The notes beneath the pieces are model-generated. The model was given only the letters and a program-made list of their open reading frames with translations. It was not told where the DNA came from and did no database searches. 64,000 nucleotides of DNA, taken from assembly GCA_032718475.1 (NCBI GenBank), contig JAUCBJ010008799.1, forward strand, positions 62,001 through 126,000. Reading direction: 5' to 3'. The stretch comes from Nemertoderma westbladi. Lineage: Eukaryota > Xenacoelomorpha > Nemertodermatida > Nemertodermatidae. Numbering within the stretch: position 1 is the stretch's first letter; each line of letters begins with the position of its first letter. A program made the translations under genes and the position numbers. This document shows positions 11,014-22,265 of this stretch, in pieces.

Positions 11014-13039
11014 ATAGTGATGTTACTAAAACATTAAATTACATTAATTTACCATGTCAATGCCTCAACGACATAATATAGCAAATTCTAAAGGCTCCCC
11101 ACTCACTAAACACAAGCGAAATTAATTTCAAAATAATACAATCTTTGAAAAATTTATACAATACCCAAGGCAATATTTTTGCGAACTAAACTATTATGAA
11201 TCTTTTCCTACGATTGAATAATCAAGCTGACATCAGTCTGACACCTCTCGGTTCACGCAGAAAATGCTGTTTTTTATACTGCAATGAACATAATTAACGA
11301 ATTAACTGCTTTTATCTTAGCTTTTCGAAGGCCATACGTAAATGTTACTTGGAAAATTTCTAAACTTTTGCCAGACTACATATGTTATCTGAATCTGGTT
11401 AGATTTCATCGAGGATTGGTCTAGTTAACCTTTAACTATTGGGATCTCCAGATCGACTGACACACAGGTTGTGATTGTGGTGCCCGTAAGCTAAGTTTGC
11501 ATTATATCGCGGCTCGCCCCACTGAAGCATTGTTATTCGGTATCAAGTTTGTAGCTAGATTGTAGAGAAGGTCAATCCGAGTAGAACAACTTGAAGGTTC
11601 GCGAATAATTTATCTGCGGTTCGGGTTATTTCGATATTTTATTAGCACCTTTTTATAGATTGCATTATATTATTCGAAGTATAAAATTAACGTGCTGGTC
11701 TTCATTTCTATACGTACTGTGTATTGCGCATAGACCCCATACATACATCTTTTTTATATTTCGAAAAATAGCCCCACACCACGAAAATTGCCATAGACCA
11801 ACAAGCACTGGGCCGTTTTTTAGGTTGGTAATAATGAGGATATGCATGTGCCTACATAGCCTGCATGATTCGAGTCTGCTTATAATTTTCAGTCAACCGA
11901 TTCCTCATTGGGTAATTCTATCCACCTCAATCTCAGAAATCCATTTATCAGCCGGCAGTATCCTGCCCTGCAGTAGTTCGTGTGAATAATAAGAGATGCT
12001 TCAGGTTAGGACGTTAGGTAGGCCTACTTCTACCTTTCAACTTTTGATGTTGATCGCCTAAGTTTGCTTAGTTTCTTGGCTCACCCCACAACCACATACA
12101 CCGATTAGATCTCTTGTGTTTTCTTTACTTATCAAAGCAATTTCCTTGGTAAAATAGGAAAACAGCTCGAGTTGCGCACCCTGCGAAATGGTGCAAATAT
12201 AAAATAGACGAGTATGCCTACTAGTATCCTATACTACTACTACTACTATTACTATCGGCATGTTGCATTGCAGCCGCATTGTATATACAATATTATTATT
12301 ATATTATATTATTATTATTATATATATTGCATTACTTATATTTTAGGAATGCTCCACCCCTTTGTCGACAAAATTGCGGCAAAACTAGTCTAGCCTTTCA
12401 GTGGTTTGAAATGTAAAGAAATCACTCGGTAACCCCATAATACACCAATTCCTTTTGTTAGAGTATTTATTTCAGTGTAAACTTCGTCGTAAGTAGAATG
12501 GTGTTTGTGTCGTGAAAGACCAAGACGATTAATAATTATCCTTAATGTTCTCTGACTTATTTGAATATCATAGCAATTTATCAACAGAGTAGTGATTTCT
12601 TTATATTTTAAACTACTGAAGAAGTATTTCTTAATTAAAATAGAAACATCATCATTATAGTTATCGGGATAGGGGGTTGGTAATCAATGACAGAAACAAC
12701 AAGTGACATGAAAATAAAGAGATAAACCATATTCTAGTACCTGTATTCACAATTCAGATTACGAGAAATTGGAATAGAAAACAAAAATTACAGTATTATT
12801 TTAGTAGCTGCAAGGTAGACACCGGTACCGGTAATTACCTATATACAATACAGCAATATAAAACCAATACAGGTACTGCAATATCAACAATAGGTCGATA
12901 GAATTTCACTAAATTTCAAATTTCCCCCTACTACTAACAATATAACAATGTCAAAATCGAACCAATGAATGGTTGGCCTCTTTGGAGCACTTAGTGCAGG
13001 GGTGTGTGTGTGTGGTTGACCAGTAAACAACTGGAAAAC
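11014..13039. other. Intergenic, no gene seen
   Basis: Simple (CTA)n and (ATT)n tracts lie at about 12230-12330. No convincing ORF or element ends were seen. Confidence 0.5.
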
Positions 13040-14056
13040 CAAACTCCAGTGATCACCGCCTTATTGTGGCCAAGGTAAGACTTAGTCTGCGCGCTAGCAG
13101 AACAACGAAATCTGCCTTGCCGCGGTATGACTGGTCCTCTCTGTTGCAACACCCAAGTGTGAGATCCATCTTCACACTACAGCGGAGTAACAGGTATGAG
13201 GTTCTTGCCTCTGAGGTGGTAGATCACTGCGAGGGCTATACTGCCATCACAGAAGCAGTTAAGTTACCAGTTCCTGTATAAGTTCCACATAAGTACTAGT
13301 TCCTAAGTTTCTGTATACCCTCGAAACAGGAGAATGACCCCCTGGACTGACCACAAAATTCAGAAGTGCCGAAATGAGATCTATAAGGCGCAGCAAGAGT
13401 CCAGACTCAAACAGACTACAGTGGCCATGAATGCAGTTAAGGCTGCATCTAGGTCCCTGAACATGCAGTACTCTGTTAATCTACAGGAGCTAATAAACCA
13501 ACAGGTTGATGCCATCAATGATGCTGACGACAGCAGGCAATCATTACAGGAATGGAAATCGACCAACCACCAAGGTTAAGGCAGAATCACCAGCCGATCG
13601 CATCAATGGTTGGAAGGCCCACTTTGAAAAGCTCCTCAATAATGACAAGGTATTGCCTGATAACTTTATAGAAGTAAAAATGTCCGAGTCTGTACTCCCA
13701 GATATTCCCATTGTTGATTGGTGATACCATTGGTGAAGGGCTGCTGCAAAGAGCATTAAGACCAATCGTGCCAGTGGAGTAGATGGTGTTCCCCCTGAGG
13801 TCTTTAAAATACCTGAGTGTTTAAAGCTCATCTATCCCATCATAGTAGACATGTACAGAACAACAAGAGTCCCACAAAAAATTAAAATAAATAAGTTGGT
13901 GCCAGTTTCCAAGAATCGCAACCTAACACTATGGTTCTATTCGGGGAGTTTCATTGATCTTTACTGCTGCAAAGCTATACAATAGAATTCTATTAAATCG
14001 CATCAGGGATTCCATTGAGAGACTGCTTAATGGAAATCAGAATGGGTTCCATAAAG
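13040..14056 (+). pseudogene. LINE fragment A: end of endonuclease and start of RT
   Basis: The plus strand starts in the endonuclease C-terminal motif SSDHRLIVAKVRLSLR at about 13043. It continues through the linker (YDWSSL, then MTPWTDHKIQKCRNEI), then KVKAESPADRINGWKAHFEKLL (here broken by a frameshift near 13560), and RASGVDGVPPEVFK, to the RT motif NQNGFHKG at about 14050. The same motifs occur in the LINE at 53139-55670, so this is the same or a sister family. It has several frameshifts and stops. The continuation is found at 19410-20652, so the element is split by later insertions. Confidence 0.8.
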
Positions 14057-15514
14057 GTCATGAGACCATGAAGCCCAGCAACTAGTGACAACGTTATTAA
14101 AACTCCTCAAAGTGTCTACAAAATTGATCGTGTCTTTCGGGGCTAATGACTCCAGTTTGTCCAAATTTTTTAAAAGATGACGAGAGCTGTTTCCAGAAAA
14201 GCTACCACCATGGAAAGCTTCACGCTCAACGTGGCACTCTTTGAGCCACTGGTCACATTCTGGCCATTTCTTTTGTAGTGCACAATATATAGTGTTAACG
14301 GGGCCAATAAGAAGATGCAGTTCAGGAGGTGGCACGATATGTAAAACTGGCGTTAAAATGTTATTATTTCCTTGTATTATGGGCATATTGACAACGTTAT
14401 CATATTCCTTCGCCATGCAACGCTGTCTGCCAGCATCAAAATATTCCCAAAACGAATCGATCAAAGATTTTAAAGTTCGTTGCTCTCCCTTCTCATGCAG
14501 ACTATTGTGATTAATATTGCACCAGCAGCATGGATGAGAGCTGCCGTGAGACATTATCCCAAGAAGCAGATTGCAAACCTTGAGATCTGTTGCTACAGTA
14601 AATTTTCGCCCAAACATGTTCAGGCGAAGCTTCACCCATAAAGATAAGAGATTTTCGTAATTCTCCTGAACATTCGGTACTATGCCCAATATAAACAGTT
14701 TTTTCACTCCAGAAGACTTAAACTTCTTTGCAGAAATGCCGTCCTCATATTTGCTCCTGGAAATAGAAACAGGCTCTGAGCAATCCTCAGGAACTATTAC
14801 AGAGAGACAAAGCTTAAGAAAGCCCCTACCTCCATCAAGCCCAAACTTAATAAGAATGTCTTCTTGATCTGTTATGGACCGGGCTTCAAATACATAGGAG
14901 ATGAATCCTTCTACGTCGGAACACAAAACAGTGGGACGGCTAAAACGTTCTAATACCACATTTTTTTGCTTAACGATGTAATTAATCTGGCAGAGAACAA
15001 AAAATTGATCACATTTGTGATCCATTTCATGAAGCTTACTTTTTAGTCCACTTTCAATGGATTTCCTTGAACCAATTGTGCTCCGGATATCCTGGGCTAA
15101 TTTATGTGTTTCTCTGCTACTGAGATTAAGATCCTTCTGGATAGAAGATATGTTACTGGCGCTAAACAATGACACGGGTTTCGAGGAAGAAACTGTTGTT
15201 AATTTTAGTAAATGCCGACAAGAGGATGTACTCAATTCAGTTTGTCTGCCAGAGTCTGCCAATTTTGGCCTTATAATTGCTGCTGACAATTTTTCTGGGG
15301 CAGTTGGCGAGCAACCTTCTACCAGATCGGTCATATTCGAAATCCGGCTAGTTTTATTGCACTGGTGACTGAGACCGGGACTGAGTTTCATGAAACAAAA
15401 TGAGCAAATTTTAATTACATCGGGTTTTCTTTTCGTTTCTCCAAGAGTAGGCCTTCCCCGTGGTCGTTTCCGAACACCCACTATACCCACACCGCCTATA
15501 AGAGAACCACCTCA
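14057..15514 (-). CDS. Transposase-like protein of unassigned family, partial
   Basis: A 487-codon open stretch (open from about 15511) reads on the minus strand. It has a basic RPRGRPTLGE region, then a CxxC...HxxxC finger (CSFCFMKLSPGLSHQC). Next come an LDGGRGFLKL motif near the middle, TVATDLKVCNLLLGIMSHGS followed by HPCCWC, PPPELHLLIGPVNT, and EAFHGGSFSGNSSR. Spaced acidic residues with a C-x-x-C after D-LKVCN recall Transib/RAG1-type transposases, but I cannot align the full DDE triad. Many invertebrate genomes carry such uncharacterised genes. The last residues, from about 14057 down, are reverse-strand LINE A, so the true C-terminus is missing. No start codon was assigned. Confidence 0.5.
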
Positions 15515-16255
15515 TCCTGCACCGACAGTTTGTGCAATTTCGCAAACAGTGCAGTAGCCGGCAGCACACGATGTAGCACCATCTTCACGATGTATAGACG
15601 TCGATCTTGTGTTAGCACGTTTTGGAATCAGGGAGTGGTCATAAATTACAATTTCCTTGTTGAAGTTGCCTTTGCTGTATTGCTGGAGGATCAGCCGACA
15701 GGATCCGCAGATCGAAACTGGTAATCGACAATCATTTGGATCTTAACCAGAAATACAGTATTCTTGTATCGATGTATGCATTTCTAGGGAGAGTTTTCGC
15801 ATATCTCAGGCTTTGTTCATACATAATAAACAGACCAAAGTCCGGTTTTCCTCGTGAGACCGCGGTTTTGGCATACCAGTATTTAATGAATGAAATCCAG
15901 TTGCCGGCGGTAGCCGTACCGGTACCAGTCGAAATATTACTAATAAAAATGAGCTGAAGATAATGACTCTCATTAATTAAAGAGGTCGAATTAAACAAAA
16001 CCAAAATAAATAATAGTTTTTTTACAGATTTTACATTCAGCAGTAACTTACTATTAATTCCACGGCACAACACCAGGACTGGGAGCGCACAAAATTTCTA
16101 AGGATAAAAATGTACCAACAAACACTGTTTAAATTTCCCTCCTAAAATCGTTTCGCCTGTTTCAAGCCAATTATTCAAAGGGTTGCAGATTTTGCGACAA
16201 ATAACTGTAATATTATTTGATGGCTTCCACAAACACACTAATTCATTTTAATTTT
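15515..16255. other. Spacer between the transposase-like gene and the RLE LINE, no gene seen
   Basis: The composition changes at about 16256, from AT-rich here to GC-rich. The spacer probably belongs to the same inserted DNA as the transposase-like gene. Terminal inverted repeats were not found. Confidence 0.4.
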
Positions 16256-18919
16256 TCTCGCCGGTATGAACCGATCCGCGGTACGAATGGTGACAGACCG
16301 GGACCATGGGGGGGTCCTTGACCCTAACGCACAAGCGGAGGGCCAGCCACCCGGTGTCACTGTCCGTGACGTCCTCGAGGCTAAACATCCGCCACAGATG
16401 GACGTGCCATCGGATGCCCTCGAACCTTGTGCAGACCTTCCACCCCTGGAAGATGTAGAGATCACCAGGCTGATGGTCCTCAAGGCCGCTAGGATGCTTC
16501 GCGGTAGCGCTGGACCGGTTGGAGGAGACGGCAAACTCTGGAGTGCGCTACTGACACGCCACGAGGCGCACAGCGCCCGTCTGCATGAGGCTGTAGCCAG
16601 TTTGGCCCATCGACTTGCCAACTCTTTGGTACCGTGGGGTGAGATTTGGGCGCTGCGAGCATGTCGGCTCATTGCGCTCGATAAGAAGCCTGGAGTCCGC
16701 CCAATTGGTATAGGGGAGGTCCTGTATCGTGTCCTGGCGAACTGTCTCACCTCGGAGACGAAGGCTGACCTCGTTCAGCAGTGTGGGGCCGATCAGCTGT
16801 GTGCTGGCGTCAAGGCTGGAATTGAAGGCGCTGTCCACGCAATGAACGCCATCTACGAGGAAGAAGAGACTGAGGCGATGCTCCTCGTAGATGCGAAGAA
16901 CGCCTTCAACTCAGTTAGTCGCCCCGTGTCCCTCTGGAACTGCCGAGTCCTATGGCATTGTGCCTCCTGGTTCCTTTTTAATTCATATAACGGTCACGCG
17001 GCCCTCTACGTCCACGGCAGTGATGACCCGATATGGAGCCAGGAGGGTTGGACGCAGGGGGACCCCGCAGCTATGCTGGGCTACGGTTGCGCGACCCTGC
17101 CCATGGTGTGCCAGTTGCGGCAGGTCGATCCGCTATTTTCGCCAAACAACGCCACTGCTGTTGCTGACTCGGATTTTGGAACGCCACCGAGCTCCCCATC
17201 ACTGTTCGACGATACTGTCATCCCCGACATGATATGTGACTCATCTACTAGTCCACGACTCCTAGATCCCCAACCTCACATTGGCCGCCAGCGTCAGTGC
17301 TGGTACGCAGATGACTCGGCCTCTGCCGGTAAACTCGCCAAAATACGCCTGTTGATGCTACGAGTTGATGGGGGTCGGTAGATAGGCTACACTCCGGAGC
17401 CGACCAAGAGCGTCCTCGTCGTGAAACCAGGTTATGAGGCTGAGGCGAGGGAGTTGTTCGGTGACACGGGTGTCCAGATCGTGAGTGGCCACCGGTTCCT
17501 TGGGGGCTTCATCGGGGAGCCCACAGACTGTAAGGCTTTTGTGGGGGAGAAGGTAGCTGGCTGGGTGGACAGTATCAAGAAGCTCTCGACGGTCTCCAGT
17601 GAATATCCCCAGTCCGCCCACACAGGGGTCACCTTGTGTGTCCAAGCTGAGTGGGACTACCTACTGCGCGTGGTACCGACTGCCGATGAGGAAATCACGC
17701 CCATCCGTTCCGTTCTCCTCCAAGATTTTGTACCCGCAATCTTCGGGACTCCAGTAGGCGCTGCCGACGAGGACCTCATCCTGCTCCCCGCCCGTCACGG
17801 AGGGGTCGGCTTCCGCGACCCTCTGTTGCGCCGCAACCCAGCCAGGGCTGCCTCCACTGAGGGGACGTCCCTGGTAACTGAGGCCCTACGTTCCGGCACG
17901 CCGCTCCTTGTGCCCGAGCACGTCCACCAACTCAACCAGGCCCTCAAGCAATCGAGGGAAGAACAAGAAGCCACGTTTCTCGAGAAAAGGGATACTGCCC
18001 TGCAAAGCCTCCCTGCCCACCGACGCAGAACTGTCGAGCGGGCGGTTAATAATAAGACCGGTGGTTGGCTGACCGCCCAGCCGTCAGTACTGGACGGTAC
18101 AGATCTTAGTGCAGAGGAGTTCCGTGATAACCTCGCGCTCCGGTATGGCCTGGTCCCTCCCGGTTTGCCAGCTACGTGTGAGGGTTGTGGGGGCGAGTTC
18201 TCCACCACCCACGCACTAAGCTGCAAGTCGGGGGGACTGGTCGTTAAAAGGCACGACGAGGTCCGGGACGTCTTCGGAGACCTTCTATCCTCCGTTGTCG
18301 GACCTTCGAGTGTGGAGCGGGAGGTGACCCTGTCTCGGGGTCACCTGGACAGCGCCGGTTTTGTGGTCGGTGGCGTCCGGGCCGACTTGGTTGCACGTGG
18401 GGTCTGGGCTTCTCAACGGGTGGCGTCGTTCGACATTCCAGTATTAAATGCTGACGCCACCTCTTATGCCCAGGCCAACCGTTCAACCGAGTCGTTGATA
18501 GACGAGCGCTGCCGCTATAAGACACGCCACTACCGCGCCGTATGCGAGGACCGGATAATGTCGTTTACCCCCCTGGTCGGAACAACAGATGGTGTCTGGT
18601 GCCGAGAGGCCCAGATACTGTTAAAACACATCGCCGAGGCTCTCGTTTCTAAACACCAAGGGATGAGGGAAAGGGGCCTCGCGTGTGTTTTGGGGGGTGT
18701 CCGGCGGCGCCTTCAATTCGCCCTCCTCTGGTACAGTTCCCTCTGCCTCCGTGGCGGACAACGATCATGGCGCGGTTTGGGGTTCGGGGATGGTGCGGGT
18801 CTGCGAGGTCACGACATCCCCGCGCAGTATTGACCGGCTGCTTCGGCACTTCATCAACAAAGCATCGGCTCTTAAGTTCAACAAACAACTGGACGCGCTC
18901 TACACAACTGTATAAATAA
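16256..18919 (+). mobile_element. 5'-truncated non-LTR element with restriction-like endonuclease
   Basis: This is a GC-rich block in AT-rich surroundings with a single long ORF and a 3' end near CAACTGTATAAATAAATATT. It is nested between the two halves of an older LINE. No target duplication could be fixed. Confidence 0.7.
16266..18833 (+). pseudogene. Reverse transcriptase with CCHC finger and restriction-like endonuclease, one in-frame stop
   Basis: The frame runs from 16266 to 18833 with a single TAG at 17379-17381. The next codons continue the family sequence (IGYTPEPTKSVLVVKPGYEA), so this is one gene. RT motifs are LDKKPGVRPIGIGEVLYR, LLVDAKNAFNSVSR, GWTQGDPAAM and WYADDSAS (catalytic ADD). 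Then come GHRFLGGFIG, a thumb region and a C-x2-C-x7-H-x4-C finger (CEGCGGEFSTTHALSC) followed by GGLVVKRHDEVRD. The C-terminal RADLV...ASFDIPV...CRYKTRHY pattern fits a PD-(D/E)XK restriction-like endonuclease. This points to the R2/HERO-type grade of LINEs; the exact clade is unassigned. An N-terminal part is probably missing. Confidence 0.75.
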
Positions 18920-19409
18920 ATATTACTATTACTCTATAAATATTAACTCAACATCAATTTGCAATATTTATTGTTAACTATTATTGGTATTGGCATTGCA
19001 TTGTATAGATTGTATTAATTATACTAAATTACTTCACTTATCACACTGAAAAAAAAATTCATTTTAATTATTAAAATAATAATGATTAGGATTGATACAT
19101 GACTTAGATACGGTACATAGAAACTTGATACTACAGTGGATACATTAATTGAAATAATTTGTACTGTACAGTACATACATATAGAAACAATGTCAACATT
19201 TGCGATCAATCAATATTCCATATATCGTGAAATTTAGGAGTAAAAGTGTTTTTTTTTTAAACTTTTCAAACATTTTAAAAAATTCAAATAAAAACGCATA
19301 CCCTCGGTAAAATATTTTCATTTTGTACTTTTTTAGTTCATATCAACCCATCCATCGTAAATAATGTCGAATTTTCGGTGGAGAATTTTTTTCATGTAAA
19401 AGTGTATTC
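18920..19409. other. AT-rich spacer, no gene seen
   Basis: It is probably the right remainder of the DNA inserted into the LINE. The LINE frame resumes at about 19410. A CACACTGTG stretch sits at the junction. Confidence 0.4.
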
Positions 19410-20652
19410 AGGCACACTGTGATCTTGGCACTTAGAAGGATAATTGAAGAGTTATTAAAAAAGAAAGACAGGCATCTGGCTGTTATCTTTGTTGACTTCT
19501 TCAAGGCCTTTGATTCAGTCTCACTCACATATGTATGTTAAGCATACTTTCATTATATGGGATTCCTGATGAAATTATTGCAGCTATCAGATCATATGAT
19601 GGTTTGACAACATTTGTGTCTACTGTTGATGGTGACACAGAACCATTTGAAGTATTATGGGGAGTCCTACAAGGAGATACACTTGCACCATTCTTGTTCA
19701 TAATTGTGATTGACTATGTTCTACACATGTCCTTAGATCATGATAATGATGATGGGGTGATGGTAACTCCACCTACTGGCTCCAGAAGTCTAGGAAATCC
19801 TGCCAAGTACCTAACTGATCTAGACTTTGCTGATGACTTAGAAGTACTCTCAGAATTACTAGAGAGAGCCCAACGGCTCCTCAGCTCATTAGAACATGCT
19901 GCTTCTAGTGTTGGTCTTTTTATTAATTCCAAAAAGTCAAAATTTTGACAGTTAACTTTGAAAGTCCTCAGCAAGTCTCTGCCTGGATGTGCACAAGCTC
20001 AAAGGATAGTATGCTTGAGCATGTGGACGACTTCTGTTACCTGGGATCATGTATCTGGAAGTCAGGTGAGGACCTTCGAATACGTACTAAGGTAAAGGCA
20101 TGGGCAGCCTTGAATAGACTTTCCAGGATTACGAAGTCATAGAGAATTAATCAGAAACTTAAGGTCTCATTAAGTAGAGCAGCAGTAGTTCCAGTACTCC
20201 TCTCTGGGAGTCCATGCTGGGCTCTAACTGCAGGAGACCAAATCTCTGGATGGCACATTCATAAGAATCCTACGCCGGGTTCATTGTGTCAAGTACAATA
20301 CACACATCTCCAACTGGACACTATATATCATTGGATGTCTCATTGGTTCCCCCAAGCTTGACACTAGAACAAAGTTGCCTCCACTTTGCAGGACATTGCT
20401 TTCACCGTGAGGACCAGCCAGTGCATAATCTTGTGCTTTGGTAGCCTCATGGAGTGAATAAGCATGGTGGACAGCCCATGACTTTCTTGAGACGCATCTT
20501 AAAGGACACTGACCTTGAAAATGCAGATGATCTAGCAAATGTCATGGGTGATACGGAGTTGAGGCAGCGCAATTTTGTCAACAAGCCAGTACAGCATTCT
20601 TAAAAATGCAGCTATGCAATGCAGCATACTGATCCTAGTAGTAGTAGTAGTA
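19410..20652 (+). pseudogene. LINE fragment B: RT core to 3' end
   Basis: It resumes with TVILALRRIIEELLKKK, then VDFFKAFDSV, GVLQGDTLAPFLFIIVIDYV, DLDFADDLEVLS (catalytic FADD), GLFINSKKSKF and VDDFCYLGSCI. These align to the RT at 53148-54914. The C-terminal remains (VNKHGGQPMTFLRRILKDTD) lie near 20460. The fragment ends at a (TAG)n tail at about 20637-20652, the same tail type as in the LINE at 53139. Many stops and frameshifts show it is dead. It is the 3' half of fragment A. Confidence 0.8.
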
Positions 20653-21009
20653 TAAACAATATTTGTATTAAATATTATGGACATAGACGTCATCGACAGA
20701 TGATATAGTATTAGTATGTAGTATAGGATATAGTATGTATTATGAAGATGAATTATTACAATAGGAATAAAGTAAATACTGATAAGACAAATATTCATGA
20801 ATTACTTAGCTCCAATCTCTAATTCCCTTCAAGATTTGTTTATTCGACTAATGAGTAACCATGATGACTGGAAATTTCTCATGTGTCCTATCCAAATTCG
20901 ATTAGCAGCTGCTCATTCATCACATTGGTTGGCTGAGTAGATGAGGATTGGATGGCAGTGACTGGTTCCCGATCTGTCTCAGGAGCTGCCTCACCCGCTT
21001 CCAGAATAG
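20653..21009. other. Intergenic, no gene seen
   Basis: AT-rich sequence follows the LINE tail. Confidence 0.4.
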
Positions 21010-21230
21010 ATTGGCTGCCCAAATCCATCGTAGCTCGGCTGCCTGAATCCGTCATAGCTCGGATGCCTGAGTCCATAGTAGTTTGGCTTCCCGAGTCCAT
21101 CGTAGCTTGGCTGCCCGAATCCGTCATAGCTGTGGTGCCCAAATCCGTCATAGCTTGGATGCCTGAGTCCGTCGTAGCTCGGCTGCCTAAATCCGTCATA
21201 GCTCGGCTGCCCGAATCCACCATAACTCAG
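21010..21230. repeat. 24-bp minisatellite, 9 copies
   Basis: The unit is like GCTGCCCGAATCCGTCATAG plus 4 bp. Because 24 is a multiple of 3, both strands stay open as 8-residue repeats (for example AMTDSGSR on the minus strand). No flanking gene supports translation. Confidence 0.85.
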
Positions 21231-22194
21231 CCAGTGAGTAGAAGGTTAGGAGAATTTTGGGTAGGATTTCTGATAAATTTTGCAATTGGGTTTGGCTGCA
21301 AGTGGGCTAAAGTAGTCGCAGAACCCAACTGTACATTGATATGCATCGTGTCTCGATGAAATTGTCAATATCGTTTGTGACTGACACAACAATTTTCTTA
21401 CCATTGTTGCCGCAGATCCAATGTGGATGACAGTTTACGTGATCCAAACAGGTACTGCGCAGTAATACACATGTTTCGTCGTGTTAGACACTCTGACAAG
21501 TAGACGTTGCCACAGAAGTGCTCTTAACTAGTTTGGCTAGCATTATCCATACCATTATGGATTTTCTCTGCGGAGAGCTTCTTTTTACGAGTGATGAAAT
21601 CATAACGCGACAGACACGTTATAAACGAAACGACTAGGGTTCCAGGGTTTTTCGAATTGACTCGGGATATATCATTTGATAAATCCAACAGCAGCTAATC
21701 CGATACTGTTGAAAATCCAAATGCAGCTACAGTTATTTGGGCTCAAATAGCACATATAACCCTGCTAAAATATATACCGGTAATGATTGCAGAAAACACC
21801 CGTTACAAAGGGAAATCTAAATATTTTAATTGATAATTTTCTACAACTTTCTGGCAATAATGCGAGATACCCACTCGCTTAAATAATTTATTTTACAACA
21901 ACCCAGTGATCCAGTTGGAATCCCGACTCGACCTGATCTGCACTGTAATACAAATAGTGGCGAGGTCCAAAACAATATTATGTAATTTTATTTGAAAATA
22001 TTCTAGAATGAAACCGTTTTAGTTTTGCAATGTAAGAGGTATGTTTCTAGTAAGGGGGTTTTGGCATAGATAGATCAAAAATAATGGTTATCACCCTTTG
22101 GCTTTTATTAAATAAATATTTCATACATAAAGGTATTTTAATTTTAAAGAAATATTAGTTTGTTTGAAATAATATACAAAATGTTCCAATTACT
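21231..22194. other. Intergenic, no gene seen
   Basis: No coding or repeat signal was found. Confidence 0.4.
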
Positions 22195-22265
22195 GATTGA
22201 TTGATTAGGATCGAACCCTTAACCTTAACATTTGTGAACCGACGCACTAATGAGTGAGCTAATAT
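22195..22265 (-). repeat. tRNA-like sequence (SINE head or tRNA pseudogene)
   Basis: The minus strand shows an A-box-like TTAGCTCACTCATTAGTG and, about 35 bp later, a good B box (GGGTTCGATCC). The acceptor stem does not pair convincingly, so I do not call a functional tRNA. Confidence 0.45.

Noticed and set aside
10764-11081. Repeat protein GQFGPGQFGP on the plus strand
   Set aside because: It is a by-product of the palindromic repeat unit; both strands are open for the same reason.
20888-21359. 8-residue repeat proteins on both strands
   Set aside because: A 24-bp unit keeps frames open by chance. No start context, flanking exon or domain supports translation.
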